Source: Colwellia sp. (GTDB taxonomy: Bacteria > Pseudomonadota > Gammaproteobacteria > Enterobacterales > Alteromonadaceae). From it: a stretch of DNA of 55,106 nt. This document shows, in pieces, positions 7,124 through 17,212 of this stretch (positions are counted from its first letter, which is position 1; every line of letters begins with the position of its first letter). The stretch lies in the NCBI GenBank assembly GCA_013215465.1, contig JABSOW010000025.1, positions 1 to 55,106 of the forward strand, read 5' to 3'. Made by a program: the position numbers and the translations under genes. The notes below the pieces were generated by a model, which made no database searches, was not told the origin of the DNA, and saw nothing but the letters and a program-made list of their open reading frames with translations.

Positions 7124-8012
7124 TTCCCGTTTACTTTGTTTCGCCTTTAGCTGTTGCTGGTTTCTTTGTGCAACAGCTTTTTCCCGATCTTACGATGATA
7201 TTATAGAAAGTAATGAAATAGTTATTGCTGTCTATAGTGACTTTCGACCTTTTTCTTATCTAGGTAATGGCATAGATAAGGGTAAAGAGCAGGGCATAGA
7301 TGTTGATTTAGCACGCATTATTGCCAAAAAACTCGGTGTTAAACTTCGTCTACGCTGGATGACTGCCGATGAAAGTGTTGATGATGATCTGCGTAACAAT
7401 CTCTGGAAAGGACACTACCTTAAGCGAACAGTCGCTGATTTGATGTTAAGAGTACCATACGATAGAGAGTATTCTTTATTACGTGATGATATTGGCGAGT
7501 TAGTCCACCAACATGTTCATATGTTTGCGCCTTTTCATACCGAATCTTGGCAGGTTATCTATAACAGTAAAAAAATTGAATCAGTAGAAACCATTGCTGT
7601 TTTTCAATACCATGATATTGGTGTTGAAGTAGACTCAATTCCTCAGTTTTATCTCACTTCTGCTTTTCGTGGTCGTATGAGAGACCGTGCTAAACAATTC
7701 CCATCAATTAGTGAAGCCATTAGTGCGATGACCGAAAGTAAAGTTGATGCAGTGATGGGGCTTACCAGCCAAATTAGTCACTTGCAAAGTCAACTTTCTA
7801 AAACAGACTACCCATTGGCTAAAAATGCCTTTCCTATGATAGGACGTCAACAATGGGATATCGGTATGGCTGTTAAAGCCGATTATCGACAACTAGGTTA
7901 TGCGGTGGCTGATATCGTTGAAAGCATGATTAAAACAGGCGAAATAGAGAAAATTTTCGCTAAATATAATGTTATTTATAAACTACCTAATTTATATAAA
8001 ACCTCTGAATAA
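7110..8012 (+). CDS. MoxJ/XoxJ-like periplasmic binding protein associated with quinoprotein dehydrogenase
   Basis: This is a 300-residue secreted protein (hydrophobic LLCFAFSCCWFLCATAFS, then SRSYDD) with the SBP_bac_3 fold. Typical early motifs are IVIAVYSDFRPFSYLG and GIDVDLARIIAKKLGVKLRLRW. Members encoded beside methanol/ethanol quinoproteins (MxaJ/XoxJ) are needed for maturation or activation of the dehydrogenase rather than for amino-acid uptake; that role is taken from family knowledge. The start overlaps the cytochrome stop. The next gene begins 170 bp downstream and may also have its own promoter. Confidence 0.82.
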   Translation: MKKSNSRLLCFAFSCCWFLCATAFSRSYDDIIESNEIVIAVYSDFRPFSYLGNGIDKGKEQGIDVDLARIIAKKLGVKLRLRWMTADESVDDDLRNNLWKGHYLKRTVADLMLRVPYDREYSLLRDDIGELVHQHVHMFAPFHTESWQVIYNSKKIESVETIAVFQYHDIGVEVDSIPQFYLTSAFRGRMRDRAKQFPSISEAISAMTESKVDAVMGLTSQISHLQSQLSKTDYPLAKNAFPMIGRQQWDIGMAVKADYRQLGYAVADIVESMIKTGEIEKIFAKYNVIYKLPNLYKTSE

Positions 8013-8182
8013 GTAGTCCTCCTAAATGATGAGTCAAATTCATACTGCTGTTCAGTAGTTAATAAAAGAACAACATTTTATGATTAATTCAACCTGCACA
8101 ATTCAATTGAATTTTATAGGTATAACTAAGAATAAATAGCATCAGAAGCAAATTGTAGATTCAATTCCATGAGGGAAAAACA

Positions 8183-9946
8183 ATGATTAAAACGACTAAA
8201 ACTAAAGCATTGTCATTATCAATGATAGTCTCATTAGCGCTAACAGGTATGGCAAATGCTAATGTAACCAACAAAGATATTCTAAATGACCAAATGACAA
8301 CGGAAGATGTTGTTACTTACGGCCTAGGCCTGAAAGGACAACGTTATAGTCCATTGAAAAAAATTAATACTGAAACTGTTAAAGAAATGCGACCTGTTTG
8401 GTCTTTTTCATTGGGCGGTGAAAAACAACGTGGCCAAGAATCACAACCAATGATCAAAGATGGCGTTATGTATATTACTGGTTCTTATTCACGTGTTTTT
8501 GCTATTGATGCCAGAACAGGTGATGAACTTTGGCAATATGATGCCAGATTACCTGATGGCATCATGCCATGTTGTGATGTGATCAACCGTGGTGTTGCTT
8601 TATACGGTGATTTAGTTATTTTTGGTACCCTAGACGCTAAGCTAGTTGCGCTTCATAAAGATACCGGTAAAGTTGTTTGGAAAAAGAAAGTAGAAGATTA
8701 TAAAGCGGGTTATTCAATCACAGCTGCGCCAATTGTTGTTAAAGGTAAAGTGATTACCGGTGTTGCTGGTGGTGAATTTGGTATCGTTGGTAAAGTCAGA
8801 GCTTATGATGCTAAAAACGGTAACCTAGTATGGGAACGTCCTACTGTTGAAGGCCATATGGGGTATATTTGGAAAAATGGCAAGAAAATGGAGAACGGTA
8901 TCTCTGGTGGTAAAGCCGGACAAACCTGGCCTGGTGACTTATGGAAATCAGGTGGTGCTGCTCCATGGAATGGTGGTACTTATGATGCTGATGTAGATTT
9001 ACTGTTTTTTGGTACGGGTAACCCTGCACCTTGGAATTCACATTTACGCCCGGGTGATAACTATTTTTCATCATCTCGTTTAGCGATTGACCCTGATACG
9101 GGTAAAATTGTTTGGCATTTCCAAACCACACCACATGATGGTTGGGATTACGATGGTGTAAACGAGTTAATTTCTTTTGACTACAAGCAAAATGGCAAAA
9201 CTGTTAAAGCGGCAGGTACCGCCGACCGTAATGGTTTCTTCTATGTACTTAACCGTGAAAATGGTGATTTCATCAGAGGCTTCCCAATTGTAGATAAAAT
9301 ATCTTGGGCTTCTGGTTTAGATAAAAACGGCCGTCCTATTTACATTGATAGTAACAGACCAGGTAACCCTGCTGACTCTAAAAAAGGTAAAAAAGGGACA
9401 ACTGTTACCTCTGCGCCAGCTTTCTTAGGTGCTAAAAACTGGATGCCAATGGCTTACAGTAAAGATACTGAATTATTCTATGTACCAACAAATGAATGGG
9501 AAATGGATATTTGGAATGAACCAACGGCTTATAAAAAAGGCTCAGCATATTTAGGCGCTGGTTTTACTATTAAAGCGATCAATGAAGCATACATTGGTGT
9601 GTTAAGAGCAATGGATCCTAAAACGGGTAAAGAAGTTTGGCGTTACAAAAACTACTCACCGTTATGGAGTGGTGTGCTAGCGACTGCGGGTAATTTAGTC
9701 TTTATCGGTAACCCAGAAGGTTACTTGTTAGGTTTAAATGCTAAAACAGGTGATGTTGAATATAAATTCAATACTGGCTCTGGTATCGTTGGCTCTCCTA
9801 TTACTTGGGAAATGGATGGCGAGCAATATATTTCAGTATTATCTGGCTGGGGTGGCGCTGTTCCTTTATGGGGTGGTGATGTAGCTAAACGTATTAAACA
9901 CTTAAACCAAGGTGGCAGTGTTTGGACATTTAAACTACCTAAATAG
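8183..9946 (+). CDS. PQQ-dependent alcohol dehydrogenase, lanthanide-type (ExaF/PedH/XoxF-like)
   Basis: This periplasmic quinoprotein oxidises alcohols, with electrons going to cytochrome c. It has 587 residues with a signal peptide of about 26. Adjacent Cys130-Cys131 form the vicinal disulfide over PQQ. Glu198 in GGEFG and Asn280 in FGTGNP are metal/PQQ ligands, and Asp322 in [11 protein letters not shown] is the catalytic base. Asp324, two residues later, is the extra acid that marks lanthanide-dependent enzymes; calcium enzymes have Ala or Ser there. Tryptophan-docking propeller repeats ([39 protein letters not shown]) are visible. The ribosome site is GAGGGAAA before ATG. The length fits the ExaF/PedH group; substrate preference (ethanol or other alcohols) is inferred. 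Confidence 0.9.
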   Translation: MIKTTKTKALSLSMIVSLALTGMANANVTNKDILNDQMTTEDVVTYGLGLKGQRYSPLKKINTETVKEMRPVWSFSLGGEKQRGQESQPMIKDGVMYITGSYSRVFAIDARTGDELWQYDARLPDGIMPCCDVINRGVALYGDLVIFGTLDAKLVALHKDTGKVVWKKKVEDYKAGYSITAAPIVVKGKVITGVAGGEFGIVGKVRAYDAKNGNLVWERPTVEGHMGYIWKNGKKMENGISGGKAGQTWPGDLWKSGGAAPWNGGTYDADVDLLFFGTGNPAPWNSHLRPGDNYFSSSRLAIDPDTGKIVWHFQTTPHDGWDYDGVNELISFDYKQNGKTVKAAGTADRNGFFYVLNRENGDFIRGFPIVDKISWASGLDKNGRPIYIDSNRPGNPADSKKGKKGTTVTSAPAFLGAKNWMPMAYSKDTELFYVPTNEWEMDIWNEPTAYKKGSAYLGAGFTIKAINEAYIGVLRAMDPKTGKEVWRYKNYSPLWSGVLATAGNLVFIGNPEGYLLGLNAKTGDVEYKFNTGSGIVGSPITWEMDGEQYISVLSGWGGAVPLWGGDVAKRIKHLNQGGSVWTFKLPK

Positions 9947-9981
9947 AGACTATTTAGTTTAGTAAATATAAATATAAATAT

Positions 9982-10012
9982 AAAAAGGTTGCCATTGGCA
10001 ACCTTTTTTTTT
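9982..10012 (+). terminator. Intrinsic terminator after the alcohol dehydrogenase (bidirectional)
   Basis: AAAAAGGTTGCC at 9982-9993 pairs perfectly with GGCAACCTTTTT at 9997-10008 around an ATT loop, and T continues to 10012. The A-run on the left makes it work on both strands, serving the convergent ygiQ gene as well. Confidence 0.9.
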
Positions 10013-10051
10013 ACTGAAATAATTGCTCTAGAGAATTATAACGAGCAATCG

Positions 10052-12376
10052 TTACTTATTTTTTCTTTTGAATTGGTCACTACTAAAGCGGGTTAAACCT
10101 TTTTGGGCTTTATTCTTAGCGCTACGTTGCTTTTGACCCGGACTTGTTTTAAAGCCTTGCGCGTTATTCTTACCTTGTTTATTTTTATTACCCTGATTTC
10201 TTTGTTCACTACGCGTTTCTCGCGGCACTAAGCAGTTTGGCGCTGAGCCTATCAGTTTAGTTAAGCCCATTTTAGTTAACGCTTCACGAATAATCCCCCA
10301 GTTAAGTGGATCATGATAACGTAATATAGCCTTATGCAAACGACGTTGAATAGCGCCTTTTGGCACGGCAATGGAGCCACCTTCTTTGGCTAAATTCTTA
10401 CTAGTAACATTACGTAAGGAGTTTAGCTCGGTATGATAAAGCGTAGTCGCATTGGCTAATGGTGAAGGGTAAAAATTTTGTACTTGATCTAATTTAAAGT
10501 TGTTGTCTTTTAGCCATAACGCTAAATTAACCATGTCTTTATCGGTAGTTCCAGGGTGAGCCGATATGAAATAGGGAATTAAATATTGTTTTTTACCCGC
10601 CAGCTTGGAGTAATGATCAAACATTTCTTTAAATTTGTCATAACTGCCCATGCCGGGCTTCATCATGTGATTTAATGGACCCTCTTCGGTATGTTCAGGC
10701 GCGATTTTTAAATAGCCGCCTACATGATGGGTCGCTAATTCTTTAATATAGTCAGGATCTTTTATCGCTAAATCGTAACGCACGCCCGAAGCAATCAGTA
10801 CTTTTTTAATGCCTTTAACTTTTCTCGCTTTGCGGTAAAGCTCAATGGTTGGTGTGTGATCTGTATCTAAATGACCACAAATAGTCGGCCATACACACGA
10901 GGGTTTACGACAGGTGGCTTCGGCTTTTTCGCTTTTACAATTTAGCTGATACATATTGGCGGTTGGACCGCCTAAATCAGAAATCACCCCAGTAAAACCG
11001 GGAACTTTTACTTTGATGTCTTCAATTTCGGCAATAATTGATTCATGAGAACGAGATTGAATGATACGTCCTTCATGCTCAGTAATAGAACAAAAAGTAC
11101 AACCACCAAAACAACCACGCATAATATTAATAGAGGTTTTTATCATGTCGTAAGCGGGTATTTTAGCTTTGCCATAACTTGGATGCGGTACTCGAGCATA
11201 AGGTAATCCGAAAACGCCATCCATTTCTTCTGTAGATAATGGTTTTGCCGGCGGGTTTAACCAAATTATGCGATCGCCATGACTTTGTACTAATGGCTTG
11301 GCTGAAGTTGGATTAACTTCTTGGTGAAAAATACGGGAGGCGTGGGCATACATTATTTTATTATCTTTTACTTGCTCGAAAGTCGGCAAATTAATGTAAG
11401 TATTTTCCCATGGCTTGTCTTTTTTCGCCCAGCTTTTATTACGGTGATCTACCATTTTAATAACTTGCGCTGTTTTGGTTATATCTTTTGCTACAGCCTC
11501 TGCGGTAGTGTCATTTTGCTTTGTTTCATTATCACTACAACTTTGGGGCGTTATTTCTTGATAAGGGCTAGGGATCGCATCTATTTTACCGGGTCGGTCG
11601 ATATCGCGTGAATCAATCCCTTGCCAACCGGGCAGTGCTTGTTTGGCTAAAAAAGCACTACCACGCACATCGGTGATTGTTTTTATGTCATCACCACGAG
11701 CAATACGGTGGGCTATTTCAACTAATGGGCGCTCAGCGTTACCATAAATTAACAAGTCAGCTTTTGCGTCAAAAAGTACCGAGCGGCGAACTTTATCAGA
11801 CCAATAATCATAATGAGCAATTCGGCGTAAACTCGCTTCAATACCGCCAATAACAACAGGAACACCTTTATAGGCTTCTTTACACCGTTGCGTATAGGCG
11901 GTAACGGCTCGGTCTGGGCGTTTACCGCCTTCATCATTAGGGGTATAAGCATCGTCATGGCGCATACGACGTTCAGCAGTATAGCGATTGATCATCGAGT
12001 CCATATTTCCGGCAGTGACACCAAAAAATAAATTGGGTTTTCCTAATTCCATAAAGGCATCTTTTGAATGCCAATCAGGTTGAGCAATAATGCCAACACG
12101 AAAACCTTGTGATTCAAGCATACGACCAATAATAGCCATACCAAAGCTGGGATGATCAACATAGGCATCACCAGTAACAATAATAATGTCGCAACTGTCC
12201 CACCCTAAGGTCTCCATTTCTTTACGCGACATAGGGAAAAATGGGGCGGTGCCATAACACTCAGCCCAATATTTAGGGTAGTCGAATAAGGCGTATTGTG
12301 TTGCTTTGATCAGAGGTTTAGTCACTATTTTACTCACTATTAGAAAGAACATATTTACCAAAGCCATTGAGTTCAT
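10052..12376 (-). CDS. ygiQ: YgiQ-family radical SAM protein
   Basis: This 774-residue cytoplasmic iron-sulfur protein of unknown reaction has an N-terminal domain with [28 protein letters not shown] and [23 protein letters not shown]. It is followed by the radical SAM cluster motif Cys422-x3-Cys426-x2-Cys429 ([10 protein letters not shown]) and a C-terminal DUF3362-type part. The tail after about residue 730 is Lys/Gln-rich and low in complexity. It agrees with E. coli YgiQ along its length; the insert about 280-325 varies. Several Met codons precede the conserved FDYPKYW start region, so the true start may be downstream of the one given. Confidence 0.9.
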   Translation of the reverse strand: MNSMALVNMFFLIVSKIVTKPLIKATQYALFDYPKYWAECYGTAPFFPMSRKEMETLGWDSCDIIIVTGDAYVDHPSFGMAIIGRMLESQGFRVGIIAQPDWHSKDAFMELGKPNLFFGVTAGNMDSMINRYTAERRMRHDDAYTPNDEGGKRPDRAVTAYTQRCKEAYKGVPVVIGGIEASLRRIAHYDYWSDKVRRSVLFDAKADLLIYGNAERPLVEIAHRIARGDDIKTITDVRGSAFLAKQALPGWQGIDSRDIDRPGKIDAIPSPYQEITPQSCSDNETKQNDTTAEAVAKDITKTAQVIKMVDHRNKSWAKKDKPWENTYINLPTFEQVKDNKIMYAHASRIFHQEVNPTSAKPLVQSHGDRIIWLNPPAKPLSTEEMDGVFGLPYARVPHPSYGKAKIPAYDMIKTSINIMRGCFGGCTFCSITEHEGRIIQSRSHESIIAEIEDIKVKVPGFTGVISDLGGPTANMYQLNCKSEKAEATCRKPSCVWPTICGHLDTDHTPTIELYRKARKVKGIKKVLIASGVRYDLAIKDPDYIKELATHHVGGYLKIAPEHTEEGPLNHMMKPGMGSYDKFKEMFDHYSKLAGKKQYLIPYFISAHPGTTDKDMVNLALWLKDNNFKLDQVQNFYPSPLANATTLYHTELNSLRNVTSKNLAKEGGSIAVPKGAIQRRLHKAILRYHDPLNWGIIREALTKMGLTKLIGSAPNCLVPRETRSEQRNQGNKNKQGKNNAQGFKTSPGQKQRSAKNKAQKGLTRFSSDQFKRKNK

Positions 12377-12519
12377 AACTTGTAAATAACTACTAAAAAA
12401 GTAGGCGCGAGATTATAGCAATAATTTCGCTATTTTTCTAAGAGAATATAGTGAATTGTATTGATTAAGGAAAATAATCACTTGAACTTTTATCCTTGGA
12501 AATGGTAGGGGTATATAAC

Positions 12520-12888
12520 TTAATCTAAAGCTTCTAGCTCATCAATAATAGCTCTTGCCTGGGCAATGGTGCAATCGCTTCGGGTAATCAAGGCATTTAT
12601 CGTTAACTCTGCTAATGTTGCTGCGATTCTGAGTAGTTGATCATGAGTTAAATGTTTATATTCATTTTTCAATAATTTTGCTAACCAAAGCCAACTAGGC
12701 TCATTTGATAACTCAACAAAAGCGATAATTGTTTGTAACTGGTCAAAACTTGCCTTTAGTTGCCAGTTTCTAGAGCGACCAATACGGTGGAGTTCACCGC
12801 CTTGTTGTCTAATATACGCTTTTAACCGGTAAGCTTTCATTATTCTACGTAAGAAAGAGGGCAGGGTAATGGTGTTTGTTTTTTCCAC
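12520..12888 (-). CDS. Small RRF_GI-type protein (annotated elsewhere as ribosome recycling factor-like); function unknown
   Basis: The protein begins VEKTNTITLPSFLRRI and contains GGELHRIGRSRNWQL and DCTIAQARAIIDELE, motifs I recognise from a family of 110-130-residue proteins in Vibrio and relatives carrying the misleading name ribosome recycling factor. I chose the GTG at 12886-12888. The upstream ATG at 12928-12930 lies inside the stem of the preceding gene's terminator (12911-12940), which makes it an unlikely start, and the conserved region begins just after the GTG. No obvious Shine-Dalgarno precedes it. Predicted length is 122 residues, soluble and helical. Confidence 0.6.
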   Translation of the reverse strand: MEKTNTITLPSFLRRIMKAYRLKAYIRQQGGELHRIGRSRNWQLKASFDQLQTIIAFVELSNEPSWLWLAKLLKNEYKHLTHDQLLRIAATLAELTINALITRSDCTIAQARAIIDELEALD

Positions 12889-12910
12889 GTTGAAGTCTTC
12901 AGCTACTCTA

Positions 12911-12940
12911 GAAAAAAGAAAAGCCAGCAAAAGCCGGCTT
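12911..12940 (-). terminator. Intrinsic terminator of the 12973-13740 gene
   Basis: On the minus strand AAGCCGGC (12940-12933), loop TTTT and GCTGGCTT (12928-12921) form an 8-bp stem with one G-U pair, followed by TTCTTTTTTC. Confidence 0.8.
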
Positions 12941-12972
12941 GTTGAATTGTACCTTGATCTATTACGCTAATA

Positions 12973-13740
12973 TTACCATTTCTTTTTTGGTTGAAATAAT
13001 ATATCCAATTCACTTTCTTCACTTTTCGCTTTCTTCGCGGCATCATTTGCATTGGTGTTTTTTAGTGAATCAGCGATATCCGCTAGCTGGTTGGAAATTT
13101 CTGTTTGTTTTGTTGCCACATACTCAGTTTTTATTGGATGGGTGGCCAGCGTTTGCAATGCTTTTTCGAAGTATTGGCGAGCAGAGCCTAGCATTTCTTT
13201 ACTTTGAGCCTGACTACCTCGTTTGACCAAACTTTCGATATTAATTTTTAGTTGCATTGCATCTAAGCGTTGATCTTCTTGAGTAAAAGTTTGCGCATCA
13301 AGAATACCTTTACTCTGCTCTGATTTTAAGGTGGCGCGAATTTTTTTGATGCATTGTAAAATGGTTAATATTTGCTGCTCGTTATCAGGCACCATAAATG
13401 TTTCTTCATTACCTTGCTTGCCTGCTAAATCTTCAGCAGCTTCTAAACGAGCGCTTAATTCTTGTATTCTACTTTTTATTCCTTTTGCTCCTGGCATTAA
13501 CGTTTGAATTGCCTTAGCAGCGTTTATACTTCTTTTGTTTAATATTTTTACTAAGTTTGGACTGGAAGGTAAATTACCTAAATTAAGAATAAGCTCTTCG
13601 CTTTCATCTATAATAGCTTTTTGCTTAGCTACCTTAGTTCTTTTTTCAGCCTCTTGTTTTTCTTTATGTTGTTGTACAGCACTTATAACAACAACAAAAA
13701 TAATTAAAGCAACGATTAAACCTATGATAATAGCGATCAT
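12973..13740 (-). CDS. Membrane-anchored coiled-coil protein of unknown function
   Basis: I do not recognise this 255-residue protein. The ATG at 13738-13740 is chosen because it opens directly into a membrane segment, MIAIIIGLIVALIIFVVVIS. The in-frame extension up to 13854 is rich in His, Asn and Phe and looks like translated intergenic DNA. After the anchor comes a charged coil (QQHKEKQEAEKRTKVAKQKA), several long amphipathic helices (about 70-230) and a basic tail ending in PKKKW. The predicted topology is a short N-terminal anchor with a large cytoplasmic helical domain. The region GSARQYFEKALQTLATHPI resembles a single TPR-like helix pair. It is divergent from cysB. Confidence 0.6.
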   Translation of the reverse strand: MIAIIIGLIVALIIFVVVISAVQQHKEKQEAEKRTKVAKQKAIIDESEELILNLGNLPSSPNLVKILNKRSINAAKAIQTLMPGAKGIKSRIQELSARLEAAEDLAGKQGNEETFMVPDNEQQILTILQCIKKIRATLKSEQSKGILDAQTFTQEDQRLDAMQLKINIESLVKRGSQAQSKEMLGSARQYFEKALQTLATHPIKTEYVATKQTEISNQLADIADSLKNTNANDAAKKAKSEESELDILFQPKKKW

Positions 13741-14003
13741 GTTAAAGCTCTTATTTTTAATAATGTAAACAATTTTAGGCAGTCTACAAAAATTGTTATG
13801 GTTAGCAAAGGGTAACTTACAATTATTATGATGAAAAGGGTAAAAATCCGTCAAAAATGCTATTTATAATTAAATTATAAATTAGCTTAAAATGTTCTTT
13901 AGCCAATTTTGCCTATATGTTGAATTAAATGTACAAAAAATACAATTTGAGATGGAATAAATAGTCAATTAAGTATATTATTTTGGTCTAAAAAAGTTCC
14001 TGA

Positions 14004-14987
<984 letters not shown>

Positions 14988-15023
14988 AAATTATCAGCAA
15001 ATAAAGTTACCAGTAAGAAAGGT

Positions 15024-15099
15024 GTCGAGTTACGAAGAGACATTATCAACAAGTGCTCTTCGCAACTTAAAACTTGCTACTCATAACTATCAACTCGAC
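15024..15099. repeat. Intergenic palindromic repeat, copy 1
   Basis: AGTTACGAAGAG at 15028-15039 pairs with CTCTTCGCAACT at 15056-15067 in 11 of 12 positions, and the outer GTCGAGTT at 15024-15031 pairs with AACTCGAC at 15092-15099. It lies between the convergent genes cysB and sdaA. It shares the CGAGTTACGAA core with copies at 20396, 46370 and 47860. It probably serves as a terminator for both genes. Confidence 0.65.
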
Positions 15100-15108
15100 G
15101 CTATAAAA

Positions 15109-16485
15109 TTAACATTCAATAATATTAACGGCTAAACCACCACGTGAAGTTTCTTTATATTTAGTTTTCATATCATTACCTGTCTCCCACATGGTTTTGA
15201 TCACTTTATCTAAAGATACTTTCGATGTTCCAGTACCGCGAAGTGCTAAACGAGAAGCATTAATTGCTTTCACTGAGCCCATGGCATTACGTTCAATACA
15301 GGGGACTTGCACTAAACCGCCAACAGGATCACAGGTTAATCCTAAATTGTGCTCCATGCCTATTTCCGCAGCATTTTCAACTTGAATTGGTGTACCACCC
15401 ATAATTTCAGTTAATGCGCCTGCAGCCATTGAACAAGCAACGCCAATTTCACCCTGACAGCCCACTTCTGCACCTGAAATAGAAGCGTTTGTTTTGTATA
15501 AAATACCAATAGCCGCAGCGGTGAGTAAATAACGAATACAGTCATCATCAGATACCGGCTTAACAAATTTATCGTAATAACATAACACCGCCGGAATAAT
15601 GCCTGCGGCGCCATTCGTTGGCGCAGTGACTACTCGGCTTCCTGCGGCATTTTCCTCATTAACAGCTAAAGCAAATAGGTTCACCCAATCCATTGCGATA
15701 AGCGGATCGTTAGACTTTTCTACTATTAAAGCTCTATGTAAGGCTGGTGCTCGACGAGTTACTTTTAAGCCGCCGGGTAAAATACCTTCAGTGGCAATGC
15801 CTCGATCAACACTACTACGCATGGCCTGCCAAAGTTCAATTAACTTAGTGCGTATTGTCGCCTCATTATTTAAGCATTTTTCATTATTCATCATAATGGT
15901 ACTAATGCTGAATCCCGTACTTTGTGCTTGTTTAAGTAATTGAGTAGCAGTGGTAAATATATGAGGTATGTTTATATTATTATGTAGTGAAAGTGCTTTG
16001 CCTTTTTCTTTTTCAAAGTCACAATCTTGGACAATAAAGCCGCCACCGATGGAGTAATATGTTTGCTCTAAAATAATGTTATCACCTTGATAAGCATATA
16101 ATGTCATGGCATTAGAATGGGCCGGTAGGGTTTTCCTACGGTGATAAATAATGGCATCATTTTTTGGAAAACTCACCCTATGATGACCGTCAAGTTGAAC
16201 TTGTTGACTATTTACCACTTCCGTTAAAATAGTGTCAATTGATTCAACGGGGATACTTTCAGGAGTTTCACCGGATAAGCCAAGAATTACGGCTTTGCCT
16301 GTGCCATGGCCAATACCAGTCTGACCAAGTGAACCAAATAATTCACATTTCACTCGATCAATTTTGTTTAATAACGCTTGTTTGTTAAGTTCATCAACAA
16401 ATATTTTTGCTGCTTTCATCGGGCCGACAGTATGAGAGCTGGAAGGGCCTATGCCGATTGAAAACATATCAAATACACTAATCAT
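15109..16485 (-). CDS. sdaA: L-serine ammonia-lyase (serine deaminase), iron-sulfur type
   Basis: The enzyme converts L-serine to pyruvate and ammonia. The start ATG at 16483-16485 is chosen because the protein then begins MISVFDMFSIGIGPSSSHTVGPM, exactly as in E. coli SdaA, and GGGAAG precedes it by a suitable distance; the longer frame to 16554 is non-conserved. At 458 residues it has the beta domain (PSSSHT) and the alpha domain with cluster cysteines in GCQGEIGVACSMAAGAL and TCDPVGGLVQVPCIERN. It keeps the same order as in E. coli (pabB-nudL-sdaA), with a 136-bp gap to nudL. Confidence 0.93.
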   Translation of the reverse strand: MISVFDMFSIGIGPSSSHTVGPMKAAKIFVDELNKQALLNKIDRVKCELFGSLGQTGIGHGTGKAVILGLSGETPESIPVESIDTILTEVVNSQQVQLDGHHRVSFPKNDAIIYHRRKTLPAHSNAMTLYAYQGDNIILEQTYYSIGGGFIVQDCDFEKEKGKALSLHNNINIPHIFTTATQLLKQAQSTGFSISTIMMNNEKCLNNEATIRTKLIELWQAMRSSVDRGIATEGILPGGLKVTRRAPALHRALIVEKSNDPLIAMDWVNLFALAVNEENAAGSRVVTAPTNGAAGIIPAVLCYYDKFVKPVSDDDCIRYLLTAAAIGILYKTNASISGAEVGCQGEIGVACSMAAGALTEIMGGTPIQVENAAEIGMEHNLGLTCDPVGGLVQVPCIERNAMGSVKAINASRLALRGTGTSKVSLDKVIKTMWETGNDMKTKYKETSRGGLAVNIIEC

Positions 16486-16528
16486 AACTACTTCCCAAAT
16501 ATAATTTTGTTTTGTTGGGGTAAACCCG

Positions 16529-16547
16529 GTATTAATATCGTTAATAC
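16529..16547. promoter_or_regulatory. Inverted repeat upstream of sdaA
   Basis: GTATTAA at 16529-16535 and TTAATAC at 16541-16547 flank TATCG, about 45 bases before the sdaA start. This is a plausible operator. The regulator is unknown and chance is possible in AT-rich DNA. Confidence 0.25.
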
Positions 16548-16621
16548 TAACCAAGTCGAACTGCTCTTGGCAATAAATATTATCTTCGATTTACCGATAA
16601 ATAGTGTGTATGTTGATTTTA

Positions 16622-17212
16622 CTATTTAATATGCTCTACTAAATCTTTTAACATGGCCGCTGTTGCCCCCCATATATTATAGTGTTTATAGGGGGAAAAG
16701 TGTACATTGTGATGTTGGCCATTACGATAGGAAATGATGGTGCGATGATTTTGAGGTTGTAAAAAATGCTGTAAAGGGACTTGGAATATTTCATCCACTT
16801 CATTCTCATCTTTTTGATAATATTGCGGTGATTCAATAACAGCGATAATAGGGGTTACTTGATAACCACTGATAACTTGATAGCTGGGCAATTGACCAAC
16901 AATTGAAACTGCTTCGGGAGATAAACCTATTTCTTCTTGTGCTTCTCTTAGGGCGGTATGAATTAAATTTTTATCTGTTGGCTCTACCTTACCACCAGGG
17001 AAGCTTATTTGAGAAGGGTGATGCTTTAAATGGCTAGCACGTTTGGTCAGTAGTACTTGTAAGCCATTAGAACTCATTCCATTAGTCTTACAGTTATTCA
17101 CTAAAGCAATGAGAACAGCTGCTGATTTTAATGGCGAATTATGCTGATAGTTATGACAAGATTGTGCATGTTGTAGAAGATTGAAACGATATAAAAATTC
17201 CTCTTTATTCAT
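16622..17212 (-). CDS. nudL: NUDIX hydrolase, coenzyme A pyrophosphatase type (NudL/YeaB)
   Basis: This 196-residue protein has the CoA-pyrophosphatase version of the Nudix motif: LLTKRASHLKHHPSQISFPG followed by GGKVEPTDKNLIHTALREAQEEIGL, with the catalytic REAQEE helix. It is predicted to hydrolyse CoA and related dinucleotides. ATG at 17210-17212 is preferred because AAAGGGA precedes it and it overlaps the pabB stop by 8 bp, a normal coupling; a Met 7 codons upstream lies deeper in pabB. The neighbours match E. coli. Confidence 0.88.
   Translation of the reverse strand: MNKEEFLYRFNLLQHAQSCHNYQHNSPLKSAAVLIALVNNCKTNGMSSNGLQVLLTKRASHLKHHPSQISFPGGKVEPTDKNLIHTALREAQEEIGLSPEAVSIVGQLPSYQVISGYQVTPIIAVIESPQYYQKDENEVDEIFQVPLQHFLQPQNHRTIISYRNGQHHNVHFSPYKHYNIWGATAAMLKDLVEHIK

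Noticed and set aside
12928..12930. ATG as start of the small RRF_GI-like gene
   Set aside because: It lies inside the terminator stem of the upstream gene; the conserved N-terminus begins after the GTG at 12888.
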